Shown: piece by piece, positions 1 through 8,967 of the stretch
Position numbering within the stretch: the stretch's first letter is position 1
How the letters are laid out: each line of letters starts with the position of its first letter
Assembly (NCBI RefSeq): GCF_900108335.1
Contig: NZ_FNVT01000010.1
Coordinates: forward strand, 186,001-250,000
Source of the DNA: Nonomuraea solani
GTDB lineage: Bacteria; Actinomycetota; Actinomycetes; Streptosporangiales; Streptosporangiaceae
Length of the DNA stretch: 64,000 nucleotides
Direction: 5' to 3'
The notes under the pieces: model-generated
Told to the model about the DNA's origin: nothing
What the model saw: the letters and a program-made list of their open reading frames with translations, nothing else
The model's database searches: none
Position numbers and translations under genes: made by a program

Positions 1-2933
1 GGGCGGCGGCCCGCTCGGTCACCGCCAAGCAGGAGCTGTCGGCGGAGGCCGAGGGCGGGGCCCGCACGGCGGCCCGGCTCGCCGACCGCGCCCGCACCGA
101 GGCCCGCCACGCGGCCGAACGCGCCGGCCTGCTCACCGTCCACGAGGAGACCGAACGCGCGGAATCCACCGAACCCTCGGCCGAGGCCGAAGACGGTGAC
201 GCCGGCGTGCGCCGGGCCAGGGAGTTGCTGCGGGCCGCCGTCACCAGCAGGGCCGCCCAGATCAGGGAGGTCCGGGCCGGAGCCCTCCACCACGACGAGG
301 CCATCAACCGCCGCACCACCGCCGAACACGACCGCGACCAGGCCCGCGACGACCTCACCACCGCCCAGGCCACCCACGACAAGGCCGAACGCCTGCGCGA
401 CGAGCGCGCCCGCGACCTGTCCGCCGCCCTGGGCGAGTGGGCGGCCGGCTGCACCCAGCTCCAGATCGACCCGGGCACGCTGGCCGGCTGGGCCGAGGAC
501 TTCGAACGGGCCGACGACCTGGTCGGCACCGCCCGCACCATGGCCGCCGTCGAGCTGGCCGCCCGCGAGCAGCACCTGAGGGGCGTGCGCGACGGGCTGC
601 TGGCCGAACGGGCCGAGCTGGTGCAGGAGCGCGAGCGGCTCAACGACCAGACCGCGCTGGAGCCGCCCGTCCCGCACACCCGCACCGCCGCCGACCGGCT
701 GGGCCGCCCCGGCACACCGCTGTGGCGGGCCGTCGCGTTCAGGTCCGGGCTCGACCCGGTCGCCCAGGCGGGCGTGGAGGCGGCGCTGGAGGCCGCGGGC
801 CTGCTCGACCTGTGGCTGCGGCCCGACGGCGGGTTCGACCCCGGCGAGCACGACGCCTTCGCGGTGGCCGCGCTGTCCAAGGAGGCGCCCGGCTACAGCC
901 TGGCCCACGTGCTGCTCACCGAGGCGGACTCCCCGGTCCAGGCCGACACCGTACTGTCCGGGATCGCCTTCGCGCCCACCGCGATCGGCGTCGACCACCC
1001 GGCCGTCGTCGGCGCCGACGGCACCTGGCGGCTCGGTCCCGCGGCCGGGCGCTGGGTCAAGCCCGAGCCCTCCTACATCGGCGCCACCGCCCGCGAACGC
1101 GCCCGCCGCCGCCGCATCGCCGAGCTGGACGACCGGCTGGGCGAGGTCGCGGGCCGGCTGGCCGAGTGCGACCATCTGCTGGCCGTGATCGAGGGCGAGC
1201 GCGAGACGCTGGCCGCCGAGGTGCGGCGTCGGCCCGACCGCAGGCCGTACGCCGAGGCGGTGCAGGAGCTCGACGGCGCGGTGAAGCGGGTGGCGCTGCT
1301 GGAAGACCAGCTCAGGGCATATGAGCAGCGGTTGCACGAGCGCGAGCGGGAGGTCGGCCTGTCGCTGCGGCGGCTCACCGAGCTGGCCGCCCGCCACGCG
1401 CTGCCCACCGCGCTGCCCGCGCTCGACAACCTGGAGGCGGCCCTGCGCACCGCCGAGACGACCGGCACCGTCTGGCACGACCGGCGCGCCGACGCCCGCG
1501 CCGCCAGGCAACGCGCCCGGCTGGCCGTCGAGACCGCCGGCGAGTACGAGCAGCTCGCCGTCGAGGCCGTCGAACGCGCCGAGGAGGCCGCGGCCGGCGC
1601 CGTCGTGCTGGCGGAGCGGCTGGCCGCGATCGAGTCCACGGTCGGCGTCGAGCACCACCGCGTCCTGGAGCAGCTCCAGGAGACCCAGACCGCCTACCAG
1701 GCGTGCCGCCGCCTGATCAAGTCGGGCAACGACGACCTGGCCCGGCTCAACGCCCGGCTCGGCCTGCTCAAGGGCGAGCTCGGCACCACCGAGGACCGGC
1801 ACGCCGAGGCCGGGCGGGCACGCGACGAGGTGTCCGAACGGTTCCGCCGGCTGGCGGCCGGGCACCTGCCGGCCGACGCGCGGGTGCCGGTCGAGCTGGC
1901 TCCGGACGCCGGAGTGCGGGCCGTCCTGGAGGCGGCCAGAGCCCTGGCCGAGGAGCTGGCCACGGTGCCCTACGAGCACAAGAACGTCAGGGAGGCCGAG
2001 GCGCGGCTGCAGGACGCCTTCCACCACGCCAGGGAGATCCTCGCCGACCGGGCGGATCTGGAGCTGGCGCCCGACGAGGACGTACAGGTGCTGACCGCCA
2101 CCGTCAGCGGCGTCCGGGCCGGGGCCGCGGCGCTCAGCAAGGCGCTGCGCAAGGAGCGCGACGAGCGGCGTTCCGACATCACGGAGGCCGAGCGAGACCT
2201 GTTCGACCGCACGCTGGCCGGGGACACGCGGCGGCACCTGGCCGACCGCATCAGGCAGGCGACCGCGCTGGTCGAGGGCATGAACCAGCGTCTCGAACGG
2301 GTCCGCACCGCCTCCCGGGTGGCCGTGCGCCTGGTGTGGCAGGTGGACCCCGCCCAGTCCGCCGGCACCCGGGCCGCCCGCGACCTGCTGCTGCGCGATC
2401 CGGCCGGGCTGACCGAGGCCGACAAGGAGGCCCTGTACGTCTTCTTCAGGGACCGGGTCGAGGAGGCGCGGGCCGACGACTCGTCGGCGAGCTGGGAGGA
2501 CCAGCTCATGAAGGTGCTCGACTACACGGCCTGGCACCGGTTCGTGGTCAAGCTGGACCGCGGCGACGGGCAGGGCTGGCAGGACCTGACGCGGAAGCTG
2601 CACGGGGCGCTGTCGGGCGGGGAGAAGGCGATCGCGCTGCACCTGCCGCTGTTCGCCGCCGTGGCCGCGCACTACCAGACCGACGCGGGGTGCCCGAGGT
2701 TCATCCTGCTGGACGAGGTGTTCGTGGGGGTGGACAAGACGAACCGGGGGCAGGTGTTCGACCTGCTGGTGGATCTGGGGCTGGATCTGGTGCTGACGTC
2801 GGATCATGAGTGGTGCGAATACCGCGAGCTTGACGGGATCGCCATCCATCAACTGATCACGGGCGACGGGGACGACGCGGTCACGACGGCCCGTTTCGTG
2901 TGGAACGGGTATCGGACGGTGCCGTCGGAATGA
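1..2933 (+). CDS. jetC: Wadjet type II JetC, SMC-like ATPase (TIGR02680 family), 5' truncated
   Basis: The reading frame is open from base 3, so the start and the Walker A region lie outside the window; about 976 residues are visible. Most of the visible protein is charged, Ala/Arg/Glu-rich coiled coil typical of SMC arms. The C-terminal ATPase half-head is clear: an SMC signature LSGGEKA at 2610-2630 and a Walker B FILLDEVFVGVD at 2700-2735, followed by an LTSDHEWCEY stretch characteristic of TIGR02680 proteins. In Wadjet systems JetC forms an SMC complex with JetA and JetB that extrudes circular DNA, and JetD cleaves it. The gene overlaps jetD in an ATGA junction, implying translational coupling. 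jetA and jetB are expected just upstream of the window. Family assignment is by motif and neighbour; I am fairly sure. Confidence 0.88.
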   Translation, partial: AAARSVTAKQELSAEAEGGARTAARLADRARTEARHAAERAGLLTVHEETERAESTEPSAEAEDGDAGVRRARELLRAAVTSRAAQIREVRAGALHHDEAINRRTTAEHDRDQARDDLTTAQATHDKAERLRDERARDLSAALGEWAAGCTQLQIDPGTLAGWAEDFERADDLVGTARTMAAVELAAREQHLRGVRDGLLAERAELVQERERLNDQTALEPPVPHTRTAADRLGRPGTPLWRAVAFRSGLDPVAQAGVEAALEAAGLLDLWLRPDGGFDPGEHDAFAVAALSKEAPGYSLAHVLLTEADSPVQADTVLSGIAFAPTAIGVDHPAVVGADGTWRLGPAAGRWVKPEPSYIGATARERARRRRIAELDDRLGEVAGRLAECDHLLAVIEGERETLAAEVRRRPDRRPYAEAVQELDGAVKRVALLEDQLRAYEQRLHEREREVGLSLRRLTELAARHALPTALPALDNLEAALRTAETTGTVWHDRRADARAARQRARLAVETAGEYEQLAVEAVERAEEAAAGAVVLAERLAAIESTVGVEHHRVLEQLQETQTAYQACRRLIKSGNDDLARLNARLGLLKGELGTTEDRHAEAGRARDEVSERFRRLAAGHLPADARVPVELAPDAGVRAVLEAARALAEELATVPYEHKNVREAEARLQDAFHHAREILADRADLELAPDEDVQVLTATVSGVRAGAAALSKALRKERDERRSDITEAERDLFDRTLAGDTRRHLADRIRQATALVEGMNQRLERVRTASRVAVRLVWQVDPAQSAGTRAARDLLLRDPAGLTEADKEALYVFFRDRVEEARADDSSASWEDQLMKVLDYTAWHRFVVKLDRGDGQGWQDLTRKLHGALSGGEKAIALHLPLFAAVAAHYQTDAGCPRFILLDEVFVGVDKTNRGQVFDLLVDLGLDLVLTSDHEWCEYRELDGIAIHQLITGDGDDAVTTARFVWNGYRTVPSE

Positions 2934-4090
2934 CGTACCAGGATGAGCGGGTGCCTGAGCGGCTGCGGGCGGCGGGGCTGCGGCCCGTCTGGGCGGCTCT
3001 GCACGAGCGGCTCTCCTCGGGCCACCAGGTCAGCCGGGTCCGGGTGACCGGCCTGGACCCCGCCCAGCAGGCCGCCGTCGCCGACCTCCTGGGCCTCGAC
3101 CGCTACCCGGGGGCCGCGATCACGATCGACGTGGCCCGGCTGGAGGGCGTGGCGGGGTGCGACGTGCGCACCGTCGCGGAGGCGATGATCGGGCCTCTCG
3201 ACGACCGCCGTCGCAGGCGGGCGGAGCGCCACCACGAACGCGAGGCCCTGCTCGGCTGGTTCGCCACCCACCCGGCGGTCGTGGCCGAGCCCGCCCTGTT
3301 GGCGCTGTCCGCCGTACGCGCGGGCCGTGACCTGCTCGAACGTGCCCTGGCCGTCCTCGAAGCGCTCCCCGCCTCCGGCCGCCCGCTGCCGGCGGTGGCC
3401 GCCGACGTGACCGGCGACCCGCACGCCCTCGACGAGGGCACCCGCCTGTCGTCCCTGGTCCTGAAGGCCCTGTCCCTCCTCTACGACGTCCGGCCCCCCG
3501 AGGGCGCCGAAGCCCGCCGGGCCCTGTGGGAACGCGCGGGCGTGGCCTGCGACGCGCTCTCCACCACGGTCTTGGTCGCCGGATTACGCCCGGACGGCGA
3601 CTCGGCCCTGGCCAGGGTGCTGCGGATCTGGGACGGCCAGGCCAGCGTGATCACCCTCGCCCAGCTCACGCACAGCCTGCGGCTGGGCGAACGCGACGTG
3701 TGGGTGGTGGAGAACCCGACCGTCCTGGCCCTCGCCCAGCAGCGCTTCGGCGCCGCCTGCCCGCCGATGGTCTGCACGTCGGGCTGGCCCAACAGCGCCG
3801 CCATCCGCCTGCTCCGCTCCCTGCCCGGCACCCGCCTGCACTACCACGGCGACTTCGACGGTGAAGGGCTGCGCATCGCCGCGTACACCATGGCCAAGAC
3901 CGGCGCCGAGCCGTGGCGCATGTCCACCACCGACTACCTCGAAGCGCTCGGCCCCGCCGCCACCCTCACCCCGGGCCGCGTCACCGACGCCCCCTGGGAC
4001 CCCGGCCTCGCTCCGGCCCTCCGCTCCCACGACCGCGCCATCCCGGAGGAACTGGTCGCCCAGCGCCTGCTCGACGACCTGTCGTCATGA
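2930..4090 (+). CDS. jetD: Wadjet type II JetD, Toprim-type nuclease subunit (TIGR02679/DUF2399 family)
   Basis: 386 residues from the ATG that overlaps the jetC stop (ATGA); an upstream in-frame start at 2900 lies inside jetC and is unlikely. The C-terminal half carries a topoisomerase-primase style active site: a VVENP strand with Glu261 and HGDFDGEG at residues 306-313, the acidic DxD-type metal-binding motif. The N-terminal half matches the DNA-binding arm region of the family by position only. In Wadjet complexes JetD is the nuclease that cuts plasmid DNA once JetABC has extruded it. Length fits TIGR02679. The gene is last in the operon and converges on the kinase gene, their 3' ends overlapping by 6 bp. 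Confidence 0.87.
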   Translation: MTYQDERVPERLRAAGLRPVWAALHERLSSGHQVSRVRVTGLDPAQQAAVADLLGLDRYPGAAITIDVARLEGVAGCDVRTVAEAMIGPLDDRRRRRAERHHEREALLGWFATHPAVVAEPALLALSAVRAGRDLLERALAVLEALPASGRPLPAVAADVTGDPHALDEGTRLSSLVLKALSLLYDVRPPEGAEARRALWERAGVACDALSTTVLVAGLRPDGDSALARVLRIWDGQASVITLAQLTHSLRLGERDVWVVENPTVLALAQQRFGAACPPMVCTSGWPNSAAIRLLRSLPGTRLHYHGDFDGEGLRIAAYTMAKTGAEPWRMSTTDYLEALGPAATLTPGRVTDAPWDPGLAPALRSHDRAIPEELVAQRLLDDLSS

Positions 4091-5005
4091 GAGCTGGTGT
4101 GCCCAGGGTGGGTTGGCGCCGGCGACCGAGCAGGTGTGGGCCGACACCCGTACCGCGAACTCCGCCGCCGCCACCGCCGCCCCCAGGTCGAGCCCGTCGA
4201 GACGGCCCCCGAGCAGGCCCTTCGTGTCGAGGGCGTGCAGGAGGCCCGCCGTGAACGAGTCGCCCGCCCCGACCGTGTCCACCACCCGCACCTTCGGGGC
4301 CGGGACGTGGGCGCGGGCGCCGTTCAGGGACACCAGGGCCCCCGCCGCGCCTCGCGTGATGACGATCAGGGGGGCGCCGGCCTCGTGCCAGGTGTCGCAG
4401 GCACGTTCCAGCGGCGTGCCCGGCAGCAGGAAGTCCAGGTCGTCGTCGCTGAGCTTGAGGATGTCGGCGAACTCGCACCAGCGGGCCACCTGGTAGTCGT
4501 CCTTGGCGGCGAGGGTGGGGCGGACGTTGGGGTCGATGGAGATCGTGGCCCGGCGGGCGGCCGAGCGGGCGAACTCCTCGACGGCCGAGCGGCCCGGCGC
4601 CTTGACGAGGGCGAGGGAGCCGGTGTGCAGGCAGGTGAGGGCGCCCAGACGGCCGAGGTCCAGCTCGTACGGGCTCCACTGCCAGTCGGCGGTCCCGTCG
4701 GCGTAGAAGGTGTATTCGGCCTGCCCGTCCGCGTCGAGGGCGGCCACCGCCAGCGTGCTGGGCTCGGCGGCGTCGGGGGCGGCCGAGAGGTCCACGCCCG
4801 AGGAGGTCAGGTGGTCGCGGAACAGGGCGCCGAACGCGTCCTGCGACAGCCGGCCCAGGAACCTGGTGGGCGTGCCGAGGCGCGACAGGGCCACCGCCGT
4901 GTTGGCCGGGCCGCCTCCCGGGAGCACCCGCAACGCCAGCTCGCCGGTGGCGGCGGGCCGGGTGGTGAAGGCGTCGGCGACGCACTCGCCCAGGACAGCG
5001 ATCAT
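4085..5005 (-). CDS. PfkB-family carbohydrate kinase, probably fructokinase
   Basis: 306 residues, typical for ribokinase/fructokinase enzymes. The N-terminal substrate region has GGGPANTAVALSRLG (about 30-44) and the C-terminal PfkB signature DTVGAGDSFTAG begins at residue 243, with the catalytic base Asp249. It should phosphorylate a sugar in the cytoplasm using ATP. It is divergent from a binding protein, permease and single-domain ATPase of the RbsB/FrcB class and shares with them a promoter region carrying two LacI-type operators, so it probably phosphorylates the imported sugar. In rhizobial frc loci a kinase sits with frcBCA, which favours fructose; ribose or another ketose remains possible. 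The start ATG is the only good one; the stop overlaps the jetD stop region. Confidence 0.85.
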   Translation of the reverse strand: MIAVLGECVADAFTTRPAATGELALRVLPGGGPANTAVALSRLGTPTRFLGRLSQDAFGALFRDHLTSSGVDLSAAPDAAEPSTLAVAALDADGQAEYTFYADGTADWQWSPYELDLGRLGALTCLHTGSLALVKAPGRSAVEEFARSAARRATISIDPNVRPTLAAKDDYQVARWCEFADILKLSDDDLDFLLPGTPLERACDTWHEAGAPLIVITRGAAGALVSLNGARAHVPAPKVRVVDTVGAGDSFTAGLLHALDTKGLLGGRLDGLDLGAAVAAAEFAVRVSAHTCSVAGANPPWAHQLS

Positions 5006-5059
5006 CGGGCCTGCCTTTCATAGGCATGTTGCTTATTCGTTACGGCAGGGGGGCATTGA

Positions 5060-5073
5060 CGTTTTACGAAACG
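5060..5073. promoter_or_regulatory. Inverted repeat in the divergent kinase/frc promoter
   Basis: CGTTT and AAACG arms flank a TACG centre. A TTGACG at 5056-5061 overlaps it and could be a -35 element for the rightward operon, with CATCAT 17 bp downstream as a weak -10. It could be a third regulator site or chance. Seen by eye only. Confidence 0.35.
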
Positions 5074-5097
5074 GAGTCCATCATCGCAGCACGGCGA

Positions 5098-5129
5098 ATG
5101 TCAACGTTGACATATGTCAACGATGACAT
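5098..5129. promoter_or_regulatory. Two abutting LacI-type operators
   Basis: ATGTCAACGTTGACAT (5098-5113) is a perfect 16-bp palindrome with the central CG typical of LacI-family sites. It is followed immediately by ATGTCAACGATGACAT (5114-5129), the same site with one changed base. The pair ends 26 bp before the binding-protein ATG and lies between the divergent kinase and transporter genes. The LacI-family regulator at 7942 ends the operon and is the obvious candidate to bind here. Confidence 0.75.
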
Positions 5130-5155
5130 CGACTCCTCCCTGATAGGAACCGCCC

Positions 5156-6145
5156 ATGAATGCAAAACTTTCGGCTGGACTTCTCGCCACCGCGCTGCTG
5201 CTCACCGGCTGCGGGGGCGGCGGAGACGGGCAGAGCACCTCTACCACCACCGCCAAGGTCGGACTCATCACCAAGACCGAGACGAACCCCTTCTTCGTCA
5301 AGATGAAGGAGGGCGCCCAGAAGGCCGCCCAGGCCAACGGCCTGGAGTTGATGACCGCCGCGGGCAAGTTCGACGGTGACAACGCCGCGCAGATCACCGC
5401 CATCGAGAACATGGTCGGCGCCGGGGTGAAGGGCATCCTCATCACCCCGAGCGACACCAAGGCCATCGTCCCGGCCATCAAGAAGGCGCGGGACGCGGGC
5501 GTACTGGTGATCGCGCTCGACACCCCGACCGAACCGCAGGACGCCACGGACGCGCTGTTCGCGACCGACAACTTCAAGGCGGGCGAGCTGATCGGCCAGT
5601 ACGCCAAAGCCGCCATGGCCGGCAAGCCCGCCAAGATCGCCACGCTGGACCTGGCGCCCGGCATCTCGGTCGGCCAGCTCAGGCACGACGGCTTCCTCAA
5701 GGGGTACGGCGTCGCGGCGGGCGACCCGTCCATCGTCTGCTCCCAGGACACCCGCGGCGACCAGGCCAAGGGCCAGACCGCCATGGAGAACTGCCTGCAG
5801 AAGGCCCCCGACATCAACCTCGTGTACACCATCAACGAGCCGGCCGCCCTGGGCGCGTACACGGCGCTGAAGGCCAAGGGCCGCGAGAAAGAGGTGCTGA
5901 TCGTCTCCGTGGACGGCGGCTGCACCGGCACCAAGGCGGTGCAGTCGGGACAGATCGCCGCCACGAGCCAGCAGTACCCGATCAAGATGGCCGAGGACGG
6001 CGTCAAGGCCGTGGCCACGTTCGCGAAGGGCGGCCAGAAGGCGTCCGGCTACACCGACACCGGCGTCACCCTGATCACCGACAAGGCCGTCTCCGGCGTC
6101 GAGGGCAAGGACACCGCCTTCGGCCTGGCCAACTGCTGGGGCTGA
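5156..6145 (+). CDS. frcB: Sugar ABC transporter substrate-binding lipoprotein, FrcB-like
   Basis: 329 residues. The N-terminus is a lipoprotein signal ending in the lipobox LLTGC (Cys19), followed by a Gly-rich linker, so the protein is tethered outside the membrane. The body is a type I periplasmic-binding fold of the ribose/fructose class (Peripla_BP_4): KTETNPFFVKMKEGA near the start, ALDTPTEPQD at the hinge, and a late VSVDGGCTG segment. An AGGAA sits 6 bases before the ATG. It is first in an operon with a permease (1-bp gap) and a short ATPase. Fructose is inferred from the binding protein, permease, single-domain ATPase and kinase set; the exact sugar is not proven by sequence. Confidence 0.85.
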   Translation: MNAKLSAGLLATALLLTGCGGGGDGQSTSTTTAKVGLITKTETNPFFVKMKEGAQKAAQANGLELMTAAGKFDGDNAAQITAIENMVGAGVKGILITPSDTKAIVPAIKKARDAGVLVIALDTPTEPQDATDALFATDNFKAGELIGQYAKAAMAGKPAKIATLDLAPGISVGQLRHDGFLKGYGVAAGDPSIVCSQDTRGDQAKGQTAMENCLQKAPDINLVYTINEPAALGAYTALKAKGREKEVLIVSVDGGCTGTKAVQSGQIAATSQQYPIKMAEDGVKAVATFAKGGQKASGYTDTGVTLITDKAVSGVEGKDTAFGLANCWG

Positions 6146-6146
6146 C

Positions 6147-7118
6147 ATGGCCGTCATGGAAGCGACGCTGCCGCGCCGCCTGCTCAGCACCCCGACCGCC
6201 GGACCGCTGGCCGCACTGGTGCTGGCCTGCGTGTTCTTCGGCATCAACTCCGGCCAGTTCTTCACCGGACCCAACTTCTCGCTCATCATCCAGCAGGTCA
6301 TGGTGGTCGGCACCCTGGCCATCGGGCAGACCCTGATCATCCTCACCGCGGGCATCGACCTGGCCTGTGGCGCGATCATGGCGTTCGGCGGGATCGTGAT
6401 GACCAAGCTGGCCGTGGACAGCGGCCTGCCGCCGCTGCTCGCCGTCGCCGCCGGGATCGCCGTCTGCGCCGGGTTCGGGCTGGTCAACGGGTTGCTGGTG
6501 ACGAGGATCTCGCTGCCGCCGTTCATCGTGACGCTCGGCATGCTGAACGTGGTCTTCGCCCTGACCCACATCTACTCCAACGAGCAGACGATCACGGAGC
6601 TGCCGTCGGTGCTGACGTTCCTGGGGCAGACGTTCCAGGTCGGCCAGACGAACGTCACGTACGGGTCGCTGCTGACGATCCTGCTGTTCCTGCTGTTCGC
6701 GTACCTGCTCGGCTCCACCGCGTGGGGCCGCCACGTGTACGCACTCGGCAACAACCCCGAGGTCGCCCGCCTGACCGGCATCAGGACGCAGCGCCTGACC
6801 ATCGGCGTCTACACCCTGGCCGGCCTCGTGTACGGCATCGCCGCCCTGCTCCTCGTCTCCCGTACCGGCGTGGGCGACCCGCAGGCCGGCCAGACCGACA
6901 ACCTGGACAGCATCACGGCCGTCGTCCTCGGCGGCACCAGCCTGTTCGGCGGCCGCGGCCTGGTCCTGGGGACGCTCGTCGGAGCGCTCATCGTGGGGGT
7001 GTTCCGCAACGGCCTGCAGCTGATGGGCGTACCGTCGATCTACCAGACGCTCATCACCGGCATCCTGGTGATCCTCGCGGTCGCCGTCGACCAGCTCTCC
7101 CGCAGGAGGACCCGATGA
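6147..7118 (+). CDS. frcC: Sugar ABC transporter permease, RbsC/FrcC family
   Basis: 323 residues, highly hydrophobic, with about 8-10 membrane segments. The BPD_transp_2 hallmarks are present: GQTLIILTAGIDLA in the second membrane segment, NGLLVTRISLPPFIVTLGM in the middle, and TAVVLGGTSLFGGRG in the cytoplasmic loop that contacts the ATPase. It begins one base after the binding-protein stop and ends in an ATGA overlap with the ATPase gene, so the three are translationally coupled. It forms the membrane channel for the imported sugar. Confidence 0.87.
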   Translation: MAVMEATLPRRLLSTPTAGPLAALVLACVFFGINSGQFFTGPNFSLIIQQVMVVGTLAIGQTLIILTAGIDLACGAIMAFGGIVMTKLAVDSGLPPLLAVAAGIAVCAGFGLVNGLLVTRISLPPFIVTLGMLNVVFALTHIYSNEQTITELPSVLTFLGQTFQVGQTNVTYGSLLTILLFLLFAYLLGSTAWGRHVYALGNNPEVARLTGIRTQRLTIGVYTLAGLVYGIAALLLVSRTGVGDPQAGQTDNLDSITAVVLGGTSLFGGRGLVLGTLVGALIVGVFRNGLQLMGVPSIYQTLITGILVILAVAVDQLSRRRTR

Positions 7119-7927
7119 CCACCCCGGTGCTCCAGGCCCGCGGCCTGGTCAAACGGTACGGCCACGTGACCGCCCTCGACGGCGCCGACTTCGACCTGAT
7201 GCCCGGTGAGGTGCTCGCCGTCATCGGCGACAACGGCGCCGGCAAGACCAGCCTGATCAAGGCGCTGACCGGCGCGGTCGTGCCCGACGCCGGCGAGATC
7301 CGGCTCGACGGCGAGCCGGTGCGCTTCCGCGACCCCCTCGACGCCCGCCGGCACGGCATCGAGACCGTCTACCAGGACCTCGCGGTCGCGGCCTCGCTCG
7401 ACATCGCCACGAACATGTTCCTCGGCCGCGAACTTCGCAAGCCGGGCATCCTCGGCACGGTCTTCCGGATGCTGGACAAGAAGCGCATGCGCGAGAAGTC
7501 GGCCGAGCACATGGCCGAGCTGAAGATCGGGCTGCGCTCGCTCACCCAGCCGGTCGAGTCGCTGTCCGGCGGGCAGCGGCAGGGCGTGGCCGTGGCCAGG
7601 GCGGTGGCCTGGGCCAGGCACGTCGTGGTCATGGACGAGCCCACGGCGGCGCTCGGCGTCAAGGAGTCCGGCCAGGTGCTCGACCTCATCAGGCAGGTCC
7701 GCGACCGGGGCACGCCGGTCGTCCTCATCAGCCACAACATGCCGCACGTGTTCGAGCTCGCCGACCGCATCCACGTCCAGCGCCTGGGCCGCAGGGTCGC
7801 CGAGCTCAAGCCGAGCGACCACAGCATGGCCGAGGTGGTGGCCATCATGACCGGCGCCCTCCAGGTGTCGGAAGGCAAGGCCGTGGTGGCGGACGAGGGC
7901 GCGGCCAAGGCCATCGGCCTGTCCTGA
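7115..7927 (+). CDS. frcA: Sugar ABC transporter ATPase, single-domain FrcA-like
   Basis: 270 residues from an ATG that overlaps the permease stop and is preceded by a strong AGGAGG at 7103-7108. It has Walker A GDNGAGKT (38-45), signature LSGGQ (150-154) and Walker B VVMDEP (171-176). Most ribose/xylose importers use an RbsA-type ATPase with two fused domains of about 500 residues; this one has a single domain, as in FrcA of the rhizobial fructose system. A longer upstream reading frame exists but runs through the permease and lacks ABC features. The C-terminal tail (about 20 residues) is variable. Confidence 0.87.
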   Translation: MTTPVLQARGLVKRYGHVTALDGADFDLMPGEVLAVIGDNGAGKTSLIKALTGAVVPDAGEIRLDGEPVRFRDPLDARRHGIETVYQDLAVAASLDIATNMFLGRELRKPGILGTVFRMLDKKRMREKSAEHMAELKIGLRSLTQPVESLSGGQRQGVAVARAVAWARHVVVMDEPTAALGVKESGQVLDLIRQVRDRGTPVVLISHNMPHVFELADRIHVQRLGRRVAELKPSDHSMAEVVAIMTGALQVSEGKAVVADEGAAKAIGLS

Positions 7928-7941
7928 CATGGGCCACTAGC

Positions 7942-8967
7942 ATGGGCCAGATGCGGCGTCCGACGATGACAGATGTGGCTCGTGAGGTCGGGGTCACGGC
8001 GAAGACGGTCTCGCGGGTGCTCAACGACGACGGCCCCGTCGCGGTCGAGACCCGCGAGCGCGTCATGGCGGCCGTCCAGAAGCTGGGCTACCAGCCGAAC
8101 CTGATGGCCCGCAACATGCGGGTCGGCGCGCGGGACGCCACGATCGGCCTGGTCATCCCCGAGATGGGTAACCCCTTCTTCGGTACGGTCGCGGGCGGCG
8201 TCGAGAGCGCCGTCCGCGCCCGGGGGCTCACGCTCATCGTCGGCTCCTCCGACGAGACGGCTGGCCTGGAGCAGTCGCTGATCAGCACGTTCCTGGCCCG
8301 CCGGGTCAGCGCCCTGCTGGTCGTGCCCGCGGCCGCCAGCGACCACCGCCACCTGCGCTCCGAGCGCGTGGCCGGGCTGCCGATCGTCTTCCTCGACCGC
8401 CCCGCGGTCGGGCTGACGGCCGACTGCGTGGTCAGCGCCAACCGCGAGGGCTCCCGGGCCGGGGTGGCGCACCTGGTCGCCCACGGCCACCGCCGGATCG
8501 GCTTCGTCGGCGACCTGCCCGCCACCCTCTTCACCCGCCGCGAACGTTTCCAGGGCTACCGCGACGCCCTGGAGAACGCGGGGCTGCCGTTCGACCGATC
8601 GCTGGTGGAGAACGGCCACGACATGGAGGCCGCGGCCGGGGCCACCCTGCGGCTGCTCGCGCTCGACGACCCGCCGACGGCCGTGTTCACCGGCAACAAC
8701 TTCGCGTCGATGGGCGCGGTGGTGGCGCTGGCGCGGGCGGGGCGCAAGGACGTGGCGCTCGTGGGCTTCGACGACCTGCCGCTGGCCGAGGTGCTCGACC
8801 CGCCGCTGACCGTCGTGGCCCAGGATCCGGCCGCGGTGGGGGCGGCGGCGGCCGAGCTGGTGATGTCGCGGCTCGACGGCGACCGCTCCAAGGCCCGCCG
8901 GGCGACGGTGCCGACCCGGCTCGTCGTACGCGGCTCAGGCGAGTTACGCCCACCGACTCGCCGGTGA
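7942..8967 (+). CDS. LacI-family transcriptional regulator of the fructose-type operon
   Basis: 341 residues, or 338 if the second Met (7951, giving MRRPTMTDVARE) is the start; neither has a good ribosome site. The N-terminus is a LacI helix-turn-helix and hinge (TMTDVAREVGV through LGYQPNLMARNM), followed by a type I periplasmic-binding effector domain (GLVIPEMGNPFF, then VGFDDLPLAEVLDPPLT near the end). It lies 14 bp after the ATPase gene in the same orientation, so it is probably the last gene of the operon. It most likely represses the divergent promoters by binding the paired palindromes at 5098-5129, released by the sugar or its phosphate. Confidence 0.88.
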   Translation: MGQMRRPTMTDVAREVGVTAKTVSRVLNDDGPVAVETRERVMAAVQKLGYQPNLMARNMRVGARDATIGLVIPEMGNPFFGTVAGGVESAVRARGLTLIVGSSDETAGLEQSLISTFLARRVSALLVVPAAASDHRHLRSERVAGLPIVFLDRPAVGLTADCVVSANREGSRAGVAHLVAHGHRRIGFVGDLPATLFTRRERFQGYRDALENAGLPFDRSLVENGHDMEAAAGATLRLLALDDPPTAVFTGNNFASMGAVVALARAGRKDVALVGFDDLPLAEVLDPPLTVVAQDPAAVGAAAAELVMSRLDGDRSKARRATVPTRLVVRGSGELRPPTRR

